Shown here in pieces: positions 18,374-27,312 of a DNA stretch of 64,000 bases. The notes beneath the pieces were generated by a model. That model saw only the letters and a program-made list of their open reading frames with translations. It did not search any database and was not told the origin of the DNA. How positions within the stretch are numbered: the stretch's first letter is position 1; each line of letters opens with the position of its first letter. The stretch is from Lewinellaceae bacterium (GTDB taxonomy: Bacteria > Bacteroidota > Bacteroidia > Chitinophagales > Saprospiraceae), in assembly GCA_016719605.1 (NCBI GenBank), contig JADJYW010000008.1:372001-436000 (forward strand). Direction: 5' to 3'. The position numbers were made by a program, and so were the translations under genes.

Positions 18374-19021
18374 ATGAAACAAAAAACATCGCGTACGCAA
18401 GGCTCCCGCTACTATCCAAAACGCTACGATCTCGACCCGGCTTCCCGCGATGCCATTCTGGACGAGGGACTTGTCTGCCACGTCGGTTTCGTGCGGGAGG
18501 GACAACCGATAGTCATCCCCACGGGATACTGCCGCGTGGACAATACCCTGTACCTGCACGGCTCGGTGGGCAGCCATTTTTTTATGCAGATGGCGCAGGG
18601 CATCCCGGTGTGCATCACCGTGACGCTGGTGGATGGTCTGGTACTGGCGCGTTCGGTGTTTCACCACTCCATGAACTACCGCTCGGTGGTGGCCTTTGGC
18701 AAAACACGCCTGGTGACCGACGAAGCGGAAAAGTGGCTCGCTGCCGAACGATTTGCCGAACACGTCGTGCCCGGCCGCTGGGCTGATGCCCGCCCGCCCT
18801 CGCCCGGCGAGATGAAAAAAACCATGTTCATCGCTGTTGAGATGGAAGAAGCGTCGGTCAAGTTTCGGGCGCACGGCGTGGTCGACGATGAGGCCGACAT
18901 GGCCCTGCCGGTGTGGGCGGGCGTACTGCCGCTGCAACTTACTCCGCAGCCTCCCGTACCCGACGAAAGCGGCGTGGCAGGGCTGGAAACCCCGGCGTAT
19001 GTGGCGGCGTATACCCGCTAA
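18374..19021 (+). CDS. Pyridoxamine-5'-phosphate-oxidase-like FMN-binding protein
   Basis: 215 residues with the split-barrel pattern of the NimA/PNPOx-like family: an N-terminal half with CHVGFVREGQPIVIPTGY and LYLHGSVGSHF, then VFHHSMNYRSVVAFGKTRLV. Such proteins bind FMN or related cofactors and carry out small redox reactions; relatives include nitroimidazole reductases, but no substrate can be assigned. It has its own transcription unit between the E2 terminator and the convergent caspase-like gene. Confidence 0.8.
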   Translation: MKQKTSRTQGSRYYPKRYDLDPASRDAILDEGLVCHVGFVREGQPIVIPTGYCRVDNTLYLHGSVGSHFFMQMAQGIPVCITVTLVDGLVLARSVFHHSMNYRSVVAFGKTRLVTDEAEKWLAAERFAEHVVPGRWADARPPSPGEMKKTMFIAVEMEEASVKFRAHGVVDDEADMALPVWAGVLPLQLTPQPPVPDESGVAGLETPAYVAAYTR

Positions 19022-19051
19022 AGTCAGCCCGCACGCATAGTGCGAGGCGCG

Positions 19052-20980
19052 TCACCGTCTGAAATCCGGAAACGCCTGCGCGATTAGTTTCTCAAAAGCC
19101 GGCGTTCCGTGCAGCGATTCCAAATCCTGATCGGACACGATATGCTCCGGCTGATTAAAACCGTACTTGATGGCCAGCCGCAGGGACTCCAGCGCGGCTG
19201 CCGTTTGTCCGCGTTGCTGCGCTTGTACGCAAGCCAGATTGTAGTGGGCGCCGGGCAATTCCGGGTCAATCTTTAGGGCACGGTGGTACAACACCGCGGC
19301 AGAGTCAAGCATCCCCTGTTTTTGGTAAACAATCGCGAGGTTCACATAGCCGTCGGGATTCCAGGGGCCGAGGCTTATGGCTTTTATACCGGCTTCACCG
19401 GCCTCGGCGAGGCGGTTTTGCTGCTGCAAAACAATGCTAAGATTGACCTGCGGGATGCTCCAGGCAGGCGAGCGTTCCAGCGCGAGCAGGAAGTAATCCT
19501 CTGCTGCCCGGTAGTGTTGCATCGTGGATGACACTACACCCATTTCATTGAAAAGAAAAGCCGCTTCCGGTTCCAGTTCGACACCACGCCAAAGATGCTG
19601 CATTGCCGCAGGCAGGTGCAGGGTGTCGGCGGGGTGGTGCTGGGCGCCCAGTCGCAGGGTCAGGGCCTCGAAGTACAGGCGTTTGACCTCGATCATCTGA
19701 TGCATGAAATGGTTGGGGCCAAGCAGGTCGGCCGTGCGCTGGAGGTATTGCGGGTACAGTTTGTAGTAGTCGTGATCCTTGCGGCGGCGTGCCAGTTCTT
19801 TTGCGCTGGTTTGCAGGTATGCATTGATGGCTTGCTGGGTTTCATCCTGATAGGCTACGGCCATGCGGCGCCGAAGGTGCCGGTACACCGGGACGAGGTT
19901 TTCAATCTGGAGCAAGCTGTCGAGCAATGTTGCGGCGCAGCGCGTTGGCGGGGTAAGCAGTTGGCCGAGCCGGATGGCCAGGATAAAATCCTCGTACATC
20001 CGCTGTGCAGGAGCATCGCCGTGGGTGGCAATGAAGTCATCGAGGGGCTGTACTTCCAACTGCAGAATCGGGGTTTGGGTACGCGCTTCCTGTGCTGCCA
20101 GTTTTTCCCGGGATTGCCCGGTGGCGGCCTTGCACAGCCAGTCGGTTTTGTCCGAAACGGCCATGTATGCACAACGCCCGGCCCAGTCCGGTCTCGTTTG
20201 GGGTGTTTTCAAATAGCGCAGGAGTTCGGGCGCATACACTTTTTCGTCGTGGTCGGTATCGGCCAGGCCGAGGAGGCCGCGCAGCAGGGCGTTTCCAAAT
20301 GAATGGCCGGAGGTAGCCAGGGAGTCGGCCGTATTGGCTGCCCGTGTCGTCATTTTTTCTAAAAAAAGCCCCCCCCGGCTTTCGGAACCTGTCCAGCGTT
20401 CCAGACTTTGAGCGACGGGCTGGTATGGCGTGATCTCGACCGCTGCAAATACCCGGGCGCCTTTGCGTGCCGCCGCTTCTGCCAGCAGTGTCGTCAGGCG
20501 CGCGAGCGCCATGGAGCCGGCGTCGGCAGGCGCTGCAGGCGAATCAAAAAACAACAACATGGCATCGGAGCGCTCCCGGATGTGGCCGGAGGTGCTCAGG
20601 AAAAGAATAATCTTGTCGCCTTGCCGGCTTTCCGACACGATCCAGTCCAACGCATTGGCTACGTTGGCTAAGGTAGCCTGCTCATTGGTCAGTAAGACCA
20701 GATTTTCCCACGTGACACTGCCGCCGGCAGGTGTTTTCAAAAACGCAGCAAACGCTTCGGCATCGCGCCGGGCATTTGGCAATGGACCGAAGTCCTTATT
20801 CTGGAAATAGCCGGCCCCGACAACGAGTGCGCGTATCACGCCGCGCTCGCCCGAGGCACTACCCGTGAGTGTAGGGGAAAATACCGGATGAAAATACCGG
20901 ATGGTTGTCTCCTGCGCCTGAGCAACGTACCCAAGGCCGGCAAACAGAAAAAGCGGGAGGATGAAGTATCGGAGTAGCAT
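19052..20980 (-). CDS. Exported caspase-like TPR protein lacking the catalytic cysteine (pseudo-caspase)
   Basis: 642 residues with a signal peptide (cleavage near QAQ at 21-23). Residues about 48-290 follow the C14 fold of the plus-strand array paralogues: RALVVGAGYF, LPNARRDAEAFAAFLKTPAGG and LLTNEQATLANVANAL align closely. The active site is degraded. SGHGD has become SGHIRE (His about 133 kept) and the DACHAG loop is replaced by VEITPY near residues 181-186, so the nucleophile is gone. An acidic loop DTDHDEKVYAPE is kept. The C-terminal 250 residues carry TPR repeats and end in a tail (DLESLHGTPAFEKLIAQAFP) like that of the array members. It is the last gene of the minus-strand operon. 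A regulator or scaffold role is inferred. Confidence 0.8.
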   Translation of the reverse strand: MLLRYFILPLFLFAGLGYVAQAQETTIRYFHPVFSPTLTGSASGERGVIRALVVGAGYFQNKDFGPLPNARRDAEAFAAFLKTPAGGSVTWENLVLLTNEQATLANVANALDWIVSESRQGDKIILFLSTSGHIRERSDAMLLFFDSPAAPADAGSMALARLTTLLAEAAARKGARVFAAVEITPYQPVAQSLERWTGSESRGGLFLEKMTTRAANTADSLATSGHSFGNALLRGLLGLADTDHDEKVYAPELLRYLKTPQTRPDWAGRCAYMAVSDKTDWLCKAATGQSREKLAAQEARTQTPILQLEVQPLDDFIATHGDAPAQRMYEDFILAIRLGQLLTPPTRCAATLLDSLLQIENLVPVYRHLRRRMAVAYQDETQQAINAYLQTSAKELARRRKDHDYYKLYPQYLQRTADLLGPNHFMHQMIEVKRLYFEALTLRLGAQHHPADTLHLPAAMQHLWRGVELEPEAAFLFNEMGVVSSTMQHYRAAEDYFLLALERSPAWSIPQVNLSIVLQQQNRLAEAGEAGIKAISLGPWNPDGYVNLAIVYQKQGMLDSAAVLYHRALKIDPELPGAHYNLACVQAQQRGQTAAALESLRLAIKYGFNQPEHIVSDQDLESLHGTPAFEKLIAQAFPDFRR

Positions 20981-21006
20981 AGCAAGTTGGCAAAAAGCAA
21001 GGTTGC

Positions 21007-21052
21007 AAAAGGCAAAGGGCGAGCGGCAAGTTTGCCCTTCGCCCTTTGCTTT
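21007..21052. repeat. Intergenic inverted repeat between barrel protein and pseudo-caspase genes
   Basis: AAAAGGCAAAGGGCGAGCGG and the run ending CGCCCTTTGCTTTT form imperfect 22-bp arms with almost no loop. On the minus strand it directly follows the stop codon of the upstream gene and precedes the pseudo-caspase start, so it may act as attenuator or processing site. Confidence 0.5.
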
Positions 21053-22642
21053 TCATCCGCCTACGTTGAACGAAATGCCCACGAAGTAGCCCAGTTCGTA
21101 CCCCGAGCGGGTGGGGATATCGCCGAGGGTGGGGTCGAACGGATCGCCTACTTTGAACCCCTTGGCCAGGCGTTTGGCTGGGCCGGCGCTTATCCCGCCG
21201 CTCAGCACGATGCGTTGTCCGCGCCCAAAGAGAAAACTGGGGCCGAGGTAGAAGTTCAGGGCCGTGAGGTTGCTGTTGCTCAGCGGGATACCGATGCCGA
21301 AGGTGCCTGCTACGGCTACACCCCGGCGACTGTTGTTCGGGTAAAAATGCACGAACGTAGTCAGCGCCGGTTGCACGATACCGCTTTCCTCGGCTACGAT
21401 GGCATTCTCGCGCACGCTGAATTCCTCTGCAGGGTCGAACATACGCCCGAATCCGACACCGAAACCCGTGCTGATACGCAAGCCACCCTGCGTTTCCAAT
21501 TTAACCGTCTTGGTTCTGGAGCCTGCTTTTTTGTCCCTGGCGGCGTTGAGCACCGAATCCAGCGGCACAAAGCGCGCGGTGGCGATCACCGTACTTTTCT
21601 CCACGGAGATGGCTACAGGGTAGGCAAACGGCTGGTCGGCCAGTTCGCGGAATTTCATCTGAAGCGCGAGCATTTCTTCGAGGTTAAGCGTTTTGGTCGC
21701 CTCGGTTTGGGCGGTGATATACGCCTCCATTTGTTGGCGCAGGTTACCGCCTTTGCCGGTGAGGTCGCGCAGGTCGGCGGAAAATTCGTCGAGAGCCGGG
21801 CTGTTGATATCCAGATCGCTCAGTTGCCGGGTGATGGGGCCAAGGTTGGTCAACTGGGTATCGAATTCGCGTTGTTTCCCCTGGAGTGCCTGCAAGAGGC
21901 GGCGTTTGGTTTGCGGCCGGTCTTGCCACTGGAACGCGTCGGTTATTTGCAAGGCCTCAGCCGGTTTTTCCGGAAAAATCATGGCTTGGTACTCCGCCGC
22001 GATTCGGCGAATCATGGACGGTTTGATGCGCGGATGCAGGAGCAACTGGTCAAGGTGTTTGCCGGCAAGTTGAGCGGCCCGTTCCGAGCGCTCCATCGTT
22101 TGTATTTCCTGGCAGATTTCCGTCATCTCCGCCTGAATTTGCGCCAGCGCCTGCAGTTGGTTTTGCGCTTCGGTCATCAGTTGCTGGGCGCCCCGGGAAT
22201 TGCCGAAAAGATCGGCCAACCGCAAGCTGTTTTGGCCCATGCTGAGCAGCGGGAGGTCCATGAACGACATCGGACCGCCGGCGCCGGGCGCGCCGGCTGT
22301 TCCGCCCAGTGCCGGCATCAGCATGCCCATCAGCCCGGCGCCGCCGGTGCCCGTGCTGGCGCCGCCCGACCAGCCCTCGGCATTGCTCTGCTCGATTTCT
22401 ACATCGGCCTGGTACAGGTAGGGATTGAATTCGGTGAAGTGCAGCACTACGAAATCCCCTTTGCGGATTTTGGGTTGCAGCACCGGTTTTCCATCCTTTT
22501 TGTAGGTGATGCTGTCCGTGAACAGGTCATAATACATTTGCAGGTCCTGTGCTTGCAGGACTTGGGCATTCAGGACAAACGCCAGGATGGCCGGGAGGAA
22601 TACCGCCGGGAGGTTTTGAGCAGGATGGGTTGCGCGTTTCAT
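21053..22642 (-). CDS. Exported coiled-coil protein with C-terminal barrel-like region
   Basis: 529 residues from the ATG at 22642, which gives a signal peptide ending LNAQVLQAQ. The first 100 residues are beta-rich, then a Gly/Ala stretch (about 115-140), then a long helical, Gln/Leu-rich region (about 160-320) likely to be coiled coil, and a C-terminal part with Gly/aromatic alternation (YLGPSFLFG, GYELGYFVGISFNVGG) that resembles a small outer membrane barrel. It begins one base after the stop of the DUF4384 caspase gene, so the two are translationally coupled. I do not recognise the family; the context suggests an envelope partner of the caspases. Confidence 0.7.
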   Translation of the reverse strand: MKRATHPAQNLPAVFLPAILAFVLNAQVLQAQDLQMYYDLFTDSITYKKDGKPVLQPKIRKGDFVVLHFTEFNPYLYQADVEIEQSNAEGWSGGASTGTGGAGLMGMLMPALGGTAGAPGAGGPMSFMDLPLLSMGQNSLRLADLFGNSRGAQQLMTEAQNQLQALAQIQAEMTEICQEIQTMERSERAAQLAGKHLDQLLLHPRIKPSMIRRIAAEYQAMIFPEKPAEALQITDAFQWQDRPQTKRRLLQALQGKQREFDTQLTNLGPITRQLSDLDINSPALDEFSADLRDLTGKGGNLRQQMEAYITAQTEATKTLNLEEMLALQMKFRELADQPFAYPVAISVEKSTVIATARFVPLDSVLNAARDKKAGSRTKTVKLETQGGLRISTGFGVGFGRMFDPAEEFSVRENAIVAEESGIVQPALTTFVHFYPNNSRRGVAVAGTFGIGIPLSNSNLTALNFYLGPSFLFGRGQRIVLSGGISAGPAKRLAKGFKVGDPFDPTLGDIPTRSGYELGYFVGISFNVGG

Positions 22643-22643
22643 A

Positions 22644-24622
22644 TTATTTGTCAATGATAAAGGTGGTCGAATGAACATGCAGGGAGGCGGTAGGCAGGGT
22701 CGAGGAACCCCGCGTGGTATTTGAGCAAAGCATCGGGCGCAAATCCACGGGTTCTTCCGTTGCAATAAGTTTGAATACTTCAACCCCGGCGGGCGGGCCG
22801 ATGGTAAAAATTTTGGGAACATCCACCGTCTGGCCCGGGCCTATGCGGAACTCGGCGGCGGTCTCTTTGTCGCCCGGGATGAGCGGGTTGATCACATGGT
22901 TGGGCTGAATGTCCAGCAGGGTGAAGTACGCCGCTTTGTTTCCCCGGTTGGTAACCCGTATTTTCAGGACATCGCCATACTGGAAATGCACATTGCCAAG
23001 GGCATCGCGCTTGGAGTCGAGCGGGATCGTTGCTGTTTCCATCAGCGTGTTCGGGTTTATCTGGATGGGTACGATTTCAAAATCCACATTCAGGTGGCTT
23101 CCCCGCGCCTCTAATTTTCGGAAGTATTTGGTGCCTGCATAGCACTTCAATTGGCCAAGGATACGTTTTGCGGCACCGTCCGGCGGCATATTTCCATCGG
23201 TTTCTGTCAGTAACATGTCGCCGGCGCCGATGAGTTGTGTGCCGGCGCCATAAGCAGTCAAATAGGCCTCGGGTGCTTCGCCGAGCCGAATCATCTTGTA
23301 TTCCGGCAGTTTCTGTTGCAAAACCAGGCGCACGGGGTGGCTGTCGGGCAACTGGATCGAAAAACCAACCCACTGGTCGCCAAAATTGGGTTCCAGGACA
23401 TAAACCCAGCACGACCGGGCAGGCTCCTCCCGCAGGGAATTATCCAATTGCAGCGTTGCCTCGAACGGCAGGGCGCGGGTCACAGTACCCTTTGCCAGCG
23501 GTGTAGCCTGCGCGGGGTCGCGGGTTTCGGCGGGGTACAACGCCACGACTGCGTCCTTATTCAGACCCTGCACCCAGCCGGCGTTCACTACGACGGATCC
23601 GGGGTCATTCCAGCGCGTCACGCGGTAGTACGCCGGGCGTTCCAGCAGCCGGCCGCCGAGCAATTCCTGGTCGAGGGAGCCTTCCGCCTGGGGTTGCTGG
23701 TTCGGGGCGGTGTTGCCCATTTCCTGCCGGATTTGGTCGAACAATCCCCGGTAGGTGGTATTGGGCGATGCCTGACTGAGTTTTTGCTCAGGGCATACGA
23801 CAACGAGCCGGGCAATTGGCCCTGTTCGTTGCGGGCTTCAAAGTTGAGTTGGTTGTGTGCCGAACCAAAAAACGCGGCCATCGGGGCGAGTTCCGTGGCG
23901 CCAACGGCGCTGAACTGGGGCGCCGAGTAGCCGTCGCCGGTGCGTTGGGCGGCGCTGCTTTTATACTCATCGGAAGCCATCGCCACGTCGGTGCCGCGGG
24001 CGGGGGCCATGCCACGGGTGCCGGTACCGGAGTGGCAGGCATCGAGCACGACCATGAGGTTGCCCGAGGGGCCGATGCGTTGGCGCACATCCGTGAAGAT
24101 GCGGTTGAGTTCGTCGTCGCGGATGAGATTTTCCCCCTGATAAACACCTGCCTGATAGCGCAGCGGCGAATCGTGGGGTACGATGGCCTCGTCGTAGCCG
24201 TCGAGTTCGTCGCCGTTGTCGTCGGCCACTTGTTGTCCGTGTCCGGAAAACTGGAAATACACCACATCGCCGCGTTGTACGCGGGGCAGCAGCACCGTGT
24301 TCCAGATGTTCAGAATACCTGCGCGGGTAGCCTGTTGGTCTTTCAGGATAAAGATATTTTCGTCGGGAAAGCCGCGTTGGCGCAGGGCGTCGCTGATGAC
24401 GAATATGTCGTTGGAGGCATTGATACGTTGCCAGCCGCCGGCTGCGGGATAGTCGCCGATACCGATGAGCAGGGCAAACTTGTTGCCTGTTTGGGCGGAA
24501 GCAGCGGAAATGCCGAGCAGCAGCAGGGCAGTAAACAGGAGCTGTTGGGGGAACGCTACCCGGGAAAACGGGGTACATCGTGGCCCAAACAGGACGGATA
24601 ACAGCACGGATATGGTGTTCAT
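22644..24622 (-). CDS. Exported caspase (peptidase C14) with C-terminal DUF4384-like domain, frameshifted
   Basis: Signal peptide at the N terminus (LLFTALLLLGISAASAQ) from the ATG at 24622. The caspase domain is of metacaspase type: FALLIGIGDYP, YFQFSGHGQQV with catalytic His, DGYDEAIVPHDS, and VVLDACHSGTGTRG with catalytic Cys. The frame changes at a five-A run (23781-23785, minus strand); one more A joins SYALSK to KLSQASPNTTYRG. The second half ends in a beta-rich domain (KIRVTNRGNKAAYF...NPLIPGDKE...GPGQTVDVP) like DUF4384, often fused to bacterial caspases. It differs from the plus-strand array members by lacking TPRs and by the DG-type acidic insert. First gene of a three-gene operon. 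Confidence 0.82.
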
Positions 24623-24675
24623 TGCAAACAAAGTTTTGAATGATACTTGCGCTATTGATTCCGAAGGCGGGAGAT

Positions 24676-24768
24676 GGTTATCAGGCAGCGGGGGAATTTC
24701 TGCGCCGAAAAGTAACAAAGTTTGACTGTTTGGAAGACGCAAAAAAAATTTTCCCCTTACTGATAACC
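24676..24768. promoter_or_regulatory. Inverted pair of CTGATAACC sites in a divergent intergenic region
   Basis: CTGATAACC occurs on the minus strand at 24676-24684 (before the caspase gene) and on the plus strand at 24760-24768 (before the small secreted protein gene). The plus-strand copy is followed by C/G-rich bases and GGTGGTATGAATGGTC; the same combination precedes the gene at 59642. It may be a shared operator or promoter part. Confidence 0.45.
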
Positions 24769-24835
24769 TGCGCTCCGGGGGTGGTATGAATGGTCGTGTT
24801 CCACCAATTCAGTTCACTTAAAAAAACACTTTCCT

Positions 24836-25509
24836 ATGAAAAATTTATTTGTGCGTGCGCTTGGCGCCGCTTTCTGTTTCACCGCACTGCTCCAACCACT
24901 TTCTGCGCAGGACAGAAGCAGGAGTACGGCATTGCCAACCTGGGCCCGGTGGTAAAGTCTGAAGTCACAACAATCATTGCCTCGAATGGTACGCTCAGTG
25001 CCAACATCAAGGACGGCAGCACGCAGTACTGGTGCTACTACGCTATAGATGCCGAAGGGAAAAACCGCAAGGCACTCGATCCGACGGATATTACTAAAGC
25101 CCCCGATGGCAGTGTCCAGTTCAGGCTGAGCGCACCTAAATCAACCCAGGTTATGCAGGCTGTACTGGTCGTTGCCGCTACCAGTGACGAAGATGTGGTC
25201 GCCTCGGCCATACCCGATGCCGGCGCATCCACGGCTTTTACCAAAAAGGAGATGTCTGCTGTTGCCCAATACGCAACGATTGATGTCCGCGCGAACACCG
25301 ATGTTGATTACGAACTTTGGACCAAAGCAGACCCATCCGGTGAGTTTGTGAAAAAGGAAGATCAATCCGGCCGGAAAAAGGCACCCACCGACTTGAACTT
25401 GCTGGATGACATTGTGATTGGTGATCCGGATGCCTACGAGATCAAGGTTGTGGTGACCTCGCCGAAGGGCGACGGTAGTACCGGCATCATCTTCCACGAG
25501 AAGAAGTAA
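24836..25509 (+). CDS. Secreted protein of unknown function, frameshifted behind signal peptide
   Basis: The ATG at 24836 starts a textbook signal peptide (LFVRALGAAFCFTALLQPLSAQ), but its frame closes soon after. The frame that stays open to 25509 begins to make sense from about 24905 (QKQEYGIANLGPVV). One missing base near 24906-24912 joins them to about 223 residues. The mature part is rich in Thr, Val and Asp with beta-strand patterning and no recognisable motif. It is divergent from the DUF4384 caspase operon and ends before a good terminator. Confidence 0.6.
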
Positions 25510-25546
25510 CAGTAATAACAGGAGCAATACACATAACTTGCAGCAC

Positions 25547-25578
25547 ACGGGCCAGAGGTAATCTCTGACCCGTTTTTG
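25547..25578 (+). terminator. Rho-independent terminator
   Basis: ACGGGCCAGAG pairs with CTCTGACCCGT (one internal mismatch, five-base loop) and is followed by five Ts and a second T-run. Confidence 0.8.
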
Positions 25579-25647
25579 TTTTTGTCGTACTTTGGCCACG
25601 AAAAATAATTGCCGCCTGGTGATAACGAAAACTCAACTACAGTATCA

Positions 25648-26220
25648 ATGAACAAAGCATTGGAATACGAATCCGATGAAGTCCTGCTGGATGCCTTGCG
25701 AAAAAACGACCCGGCGGCCTTCGAGTTTCTCTACCGGCAGTACTACCGAATGGTGACCAGTCAAGTGAACGATCGAGGCTTGTCGGACGCCGATGCCCAG
25801 GATATTTTCCAGGAAGTGTTGCTGGTACTGGTGCGTACGATCCAGCGTCCCGATTTTGGGTTGACGGCCAAACTGAGCACCTTTTTGTTCGCCATCGCCC
25901 GCAACCTGTTGTTGAAAAAAAGCGGCAAACCAACGGATATGCCATTGGACGATGAATCCCTGTTGCGCCTCGGGCACCAAACGCCGGAAACCGATCCGGC
26001 TCTTTTCGAGGAGCGACTCAATACGGTGGTTGATTGTCTGGCCCTGCTTGATTCCGACTGCTGTACGCTGCTGATGCTCTCTTTTTTTGAAAAACGCTCC
26101 CAGACGGAAATCGCCCAGACGATGGGCTATACCGAAGCATTTGTCAAAGTAAAAAAACACCGATGCCTGAACTACCTGCGCAAACACGTCAAACAACATC
26201 CGCTTTTCAAAGACGAATAA
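25648..26220 (+). CDS. ECF-type RNA polymerase sigma factor
   Basis: 190 residues from the ATG at 25648. Region 2 is visible in FEFLYRQYYRMV and DAQDIFQEVLLVLVRTIQ with AKLSTFLFAIARNLLL, and region 4 in ALLDSDCCTLLMLSFFEKRSQ with the helix-turn-helix QTEIAQTMGYTEAFVKVKKHR. It directs RNA polymerase to a dedicated promoter set. The next gene encodes a membrane protein with an anti-sigma-like N terminus, the usual partner. Such sigma/anti-sigma-TPR pairs often neighbour caspase or CHAT peptidase genes in Bacteroidota, which makes the nearby caspases candidate targets (inference). Confidence 0.88.
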   Translation: MNKALEYESDEVLLDALRKNDPAAFEFLYRQYYRMVTSQVNDRGLSDADAQDIFQEVLLVLVRTIQRPDFGLTAKLSTFLFAIARNLLLKKSGKPTDMPLDDESLLRLGHQTPETDPALFEERLNTVVDCLALLDSDCCTLLMLSFFEKRSQTEIAQTMGYTEAFVKVKKHRCLNYLRKHVKQHPLFKDE

Positions 26221-26299
26221 ATCAACGCCTTATGGATGCAGGATTAACCTCGTCCCGGCCTGAAAAACAAATCCTGACTAATTTTTAATACCGCGCTTC

Positions 26300-27139
26300 A
26301 TGAACGAACAACATATAGATACGATACACCGGTACCTCACCGGCATGATGGATGCAGCCGAACAGCAAGCCTTTGAGGCTGAAATCCAGCAGAACCCGGC
26401 ACTGCGCCGGGAAGTAGAACTGGAGCGCATGCTGTTGGCCGGCATCGAATACGCCGGCCGGAACGATGCCCGTAAAACCATCGAATCTGTGCAGACCAAA
26501 CTTCGCCAGGAAGGATTTTTTGATTCGGCACAGACCAAACCAATGCCCACGCTTACTATTGTTCACTCTTCAAAAGTTACGATCATGAAACGCATCCTTG
26601 CAATTGCTGCTACCTTCATCGTCCTCGCCGGAGGTGTATGGTTTTTTATGAACCAGGAAACCCCGCTGGACACTAATGCACTCTTTACACAATACTACCA
26701 GCCCAAGGATGACATTCAACGGGCCAAGAGCATCATAGAAACGCTGGATTCTTATGGCCTTGCCGGCGTACAAACCGACACCGATACGCTCAAAATGGCG
26801 CTCCAACTGTACGAAGCCGACAAATACAACGAAGCGCTTGCCCTGCTCAAGGGTTTTGCCGAAATCCACCCGGAGAATGACGTGGCCCAGTACTACATCG
26901 GCGTCATCCACATCAGCCAGGGGCGTTATGCCAAGGCTATCGAAGTGCTGCTGCCCATCTCCCGCTCCGAGGAGTCTGCCCTGAAAAACGACGCCCTGTG
27001 GAACCTCGGCCTGTGCTACATGAAAACTGAAAACGGCGTCGAAGACGCCCGAAACGCCTTCACCAAACTATCCGGCGACAACAATTACCCCAACCACCGC
27101 GGCGCCAAAGCCGTACTCGAACAACTGCTCCCGCAGTAA
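26300..27139 (+). CDS. Membrane anti-sigma-like protein with periplasmic TPRs
   Basis: 279 residues. The N-terminal 60 residues (IHRYLTGMMDAAEQQAFEAEIQQNP) have the pattern of Bacteroidota anti-sigma N termini without a zinc motif. One membrane segment follows (about residues 96-114, LAIAATFIVLAGGVWFFM), then a periplasmic part with three or so TPRs (ALQLYEADKYNEALALLKGF, DVAQYYIGVIHISQGRYAKAIEVL, DALWNLGLCYMKTENGVEDARNAF). This topology could sense periplasmic partners through the TPRs and release the sigma factor encoded 79 bases upstream. Confidence 0.75.
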   Translation: MNEQHIDTIHRYLTGMMDAAEQQAFEAEIQQNPALRREVELERMLLAGIEYAGRNDARKTIESVQTKLRQEGFFDSAQTKPMPTLTIVHSSKVTIMKRILAIAATFIVLAGGVWFFMNQETPLDTNALFTQYYQPKDDIQRAKSIIETLDSYGLAGVQTDTDTLKMALQLYEADKYNEALALLKGFAEIHPENDVAQYYIGVIHISQGRYAKAIEVLLPISRSEESALKNDALWNLGLCYMKTENGVEDARNAFTKLSGDNNYPNHRGAKAVLEQLLPQ

Positions 27140-27147
27140 GCGGTTTC

Positions 27148-27305
27148 TGGTTGGAAAAAAAGGTTGGAAGGTTGGAGGGTTTCTGGTTGGAGGGTTAGAA
27201 GGTTGTATAAACCAGAAACCTTCCAACCAGAAACCCTCCAACCAGAAACCCTCCAACCTTCTAACCTTTTCCAACCAGAAACCCTCTAACCTTTTCCAAC
27301 CTCTT
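27148..27305. repeat. Inverted array of a 15-bp repeat (AACCAGAAACCTTCC type)
   Basis: From 27148 to about 27208 the array runs on the minus strand, and from 27210 to 27305 on the plus strand, giving a large potential hairpin around TATAA. Units vary between CCTTCC, CCCTCC and CCTTCT endings. It stops eight bases before the next ATG. The same unit appears inside coding sequence, in the linkers of caspase genes at about 43207-43250, 45933-45976 and 54655-54694. Confidence 0.8.
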
Positions 27306-27312
27306 CCAGGCT

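Noticed and set aside
20987..22657. 556-codon plus-strand frame opposite the barrel-like protein
   Set aside because: No signal peptide or domain, and shadow-type composition. The minus-strand gene has a signal peptide and tight operon spacing.
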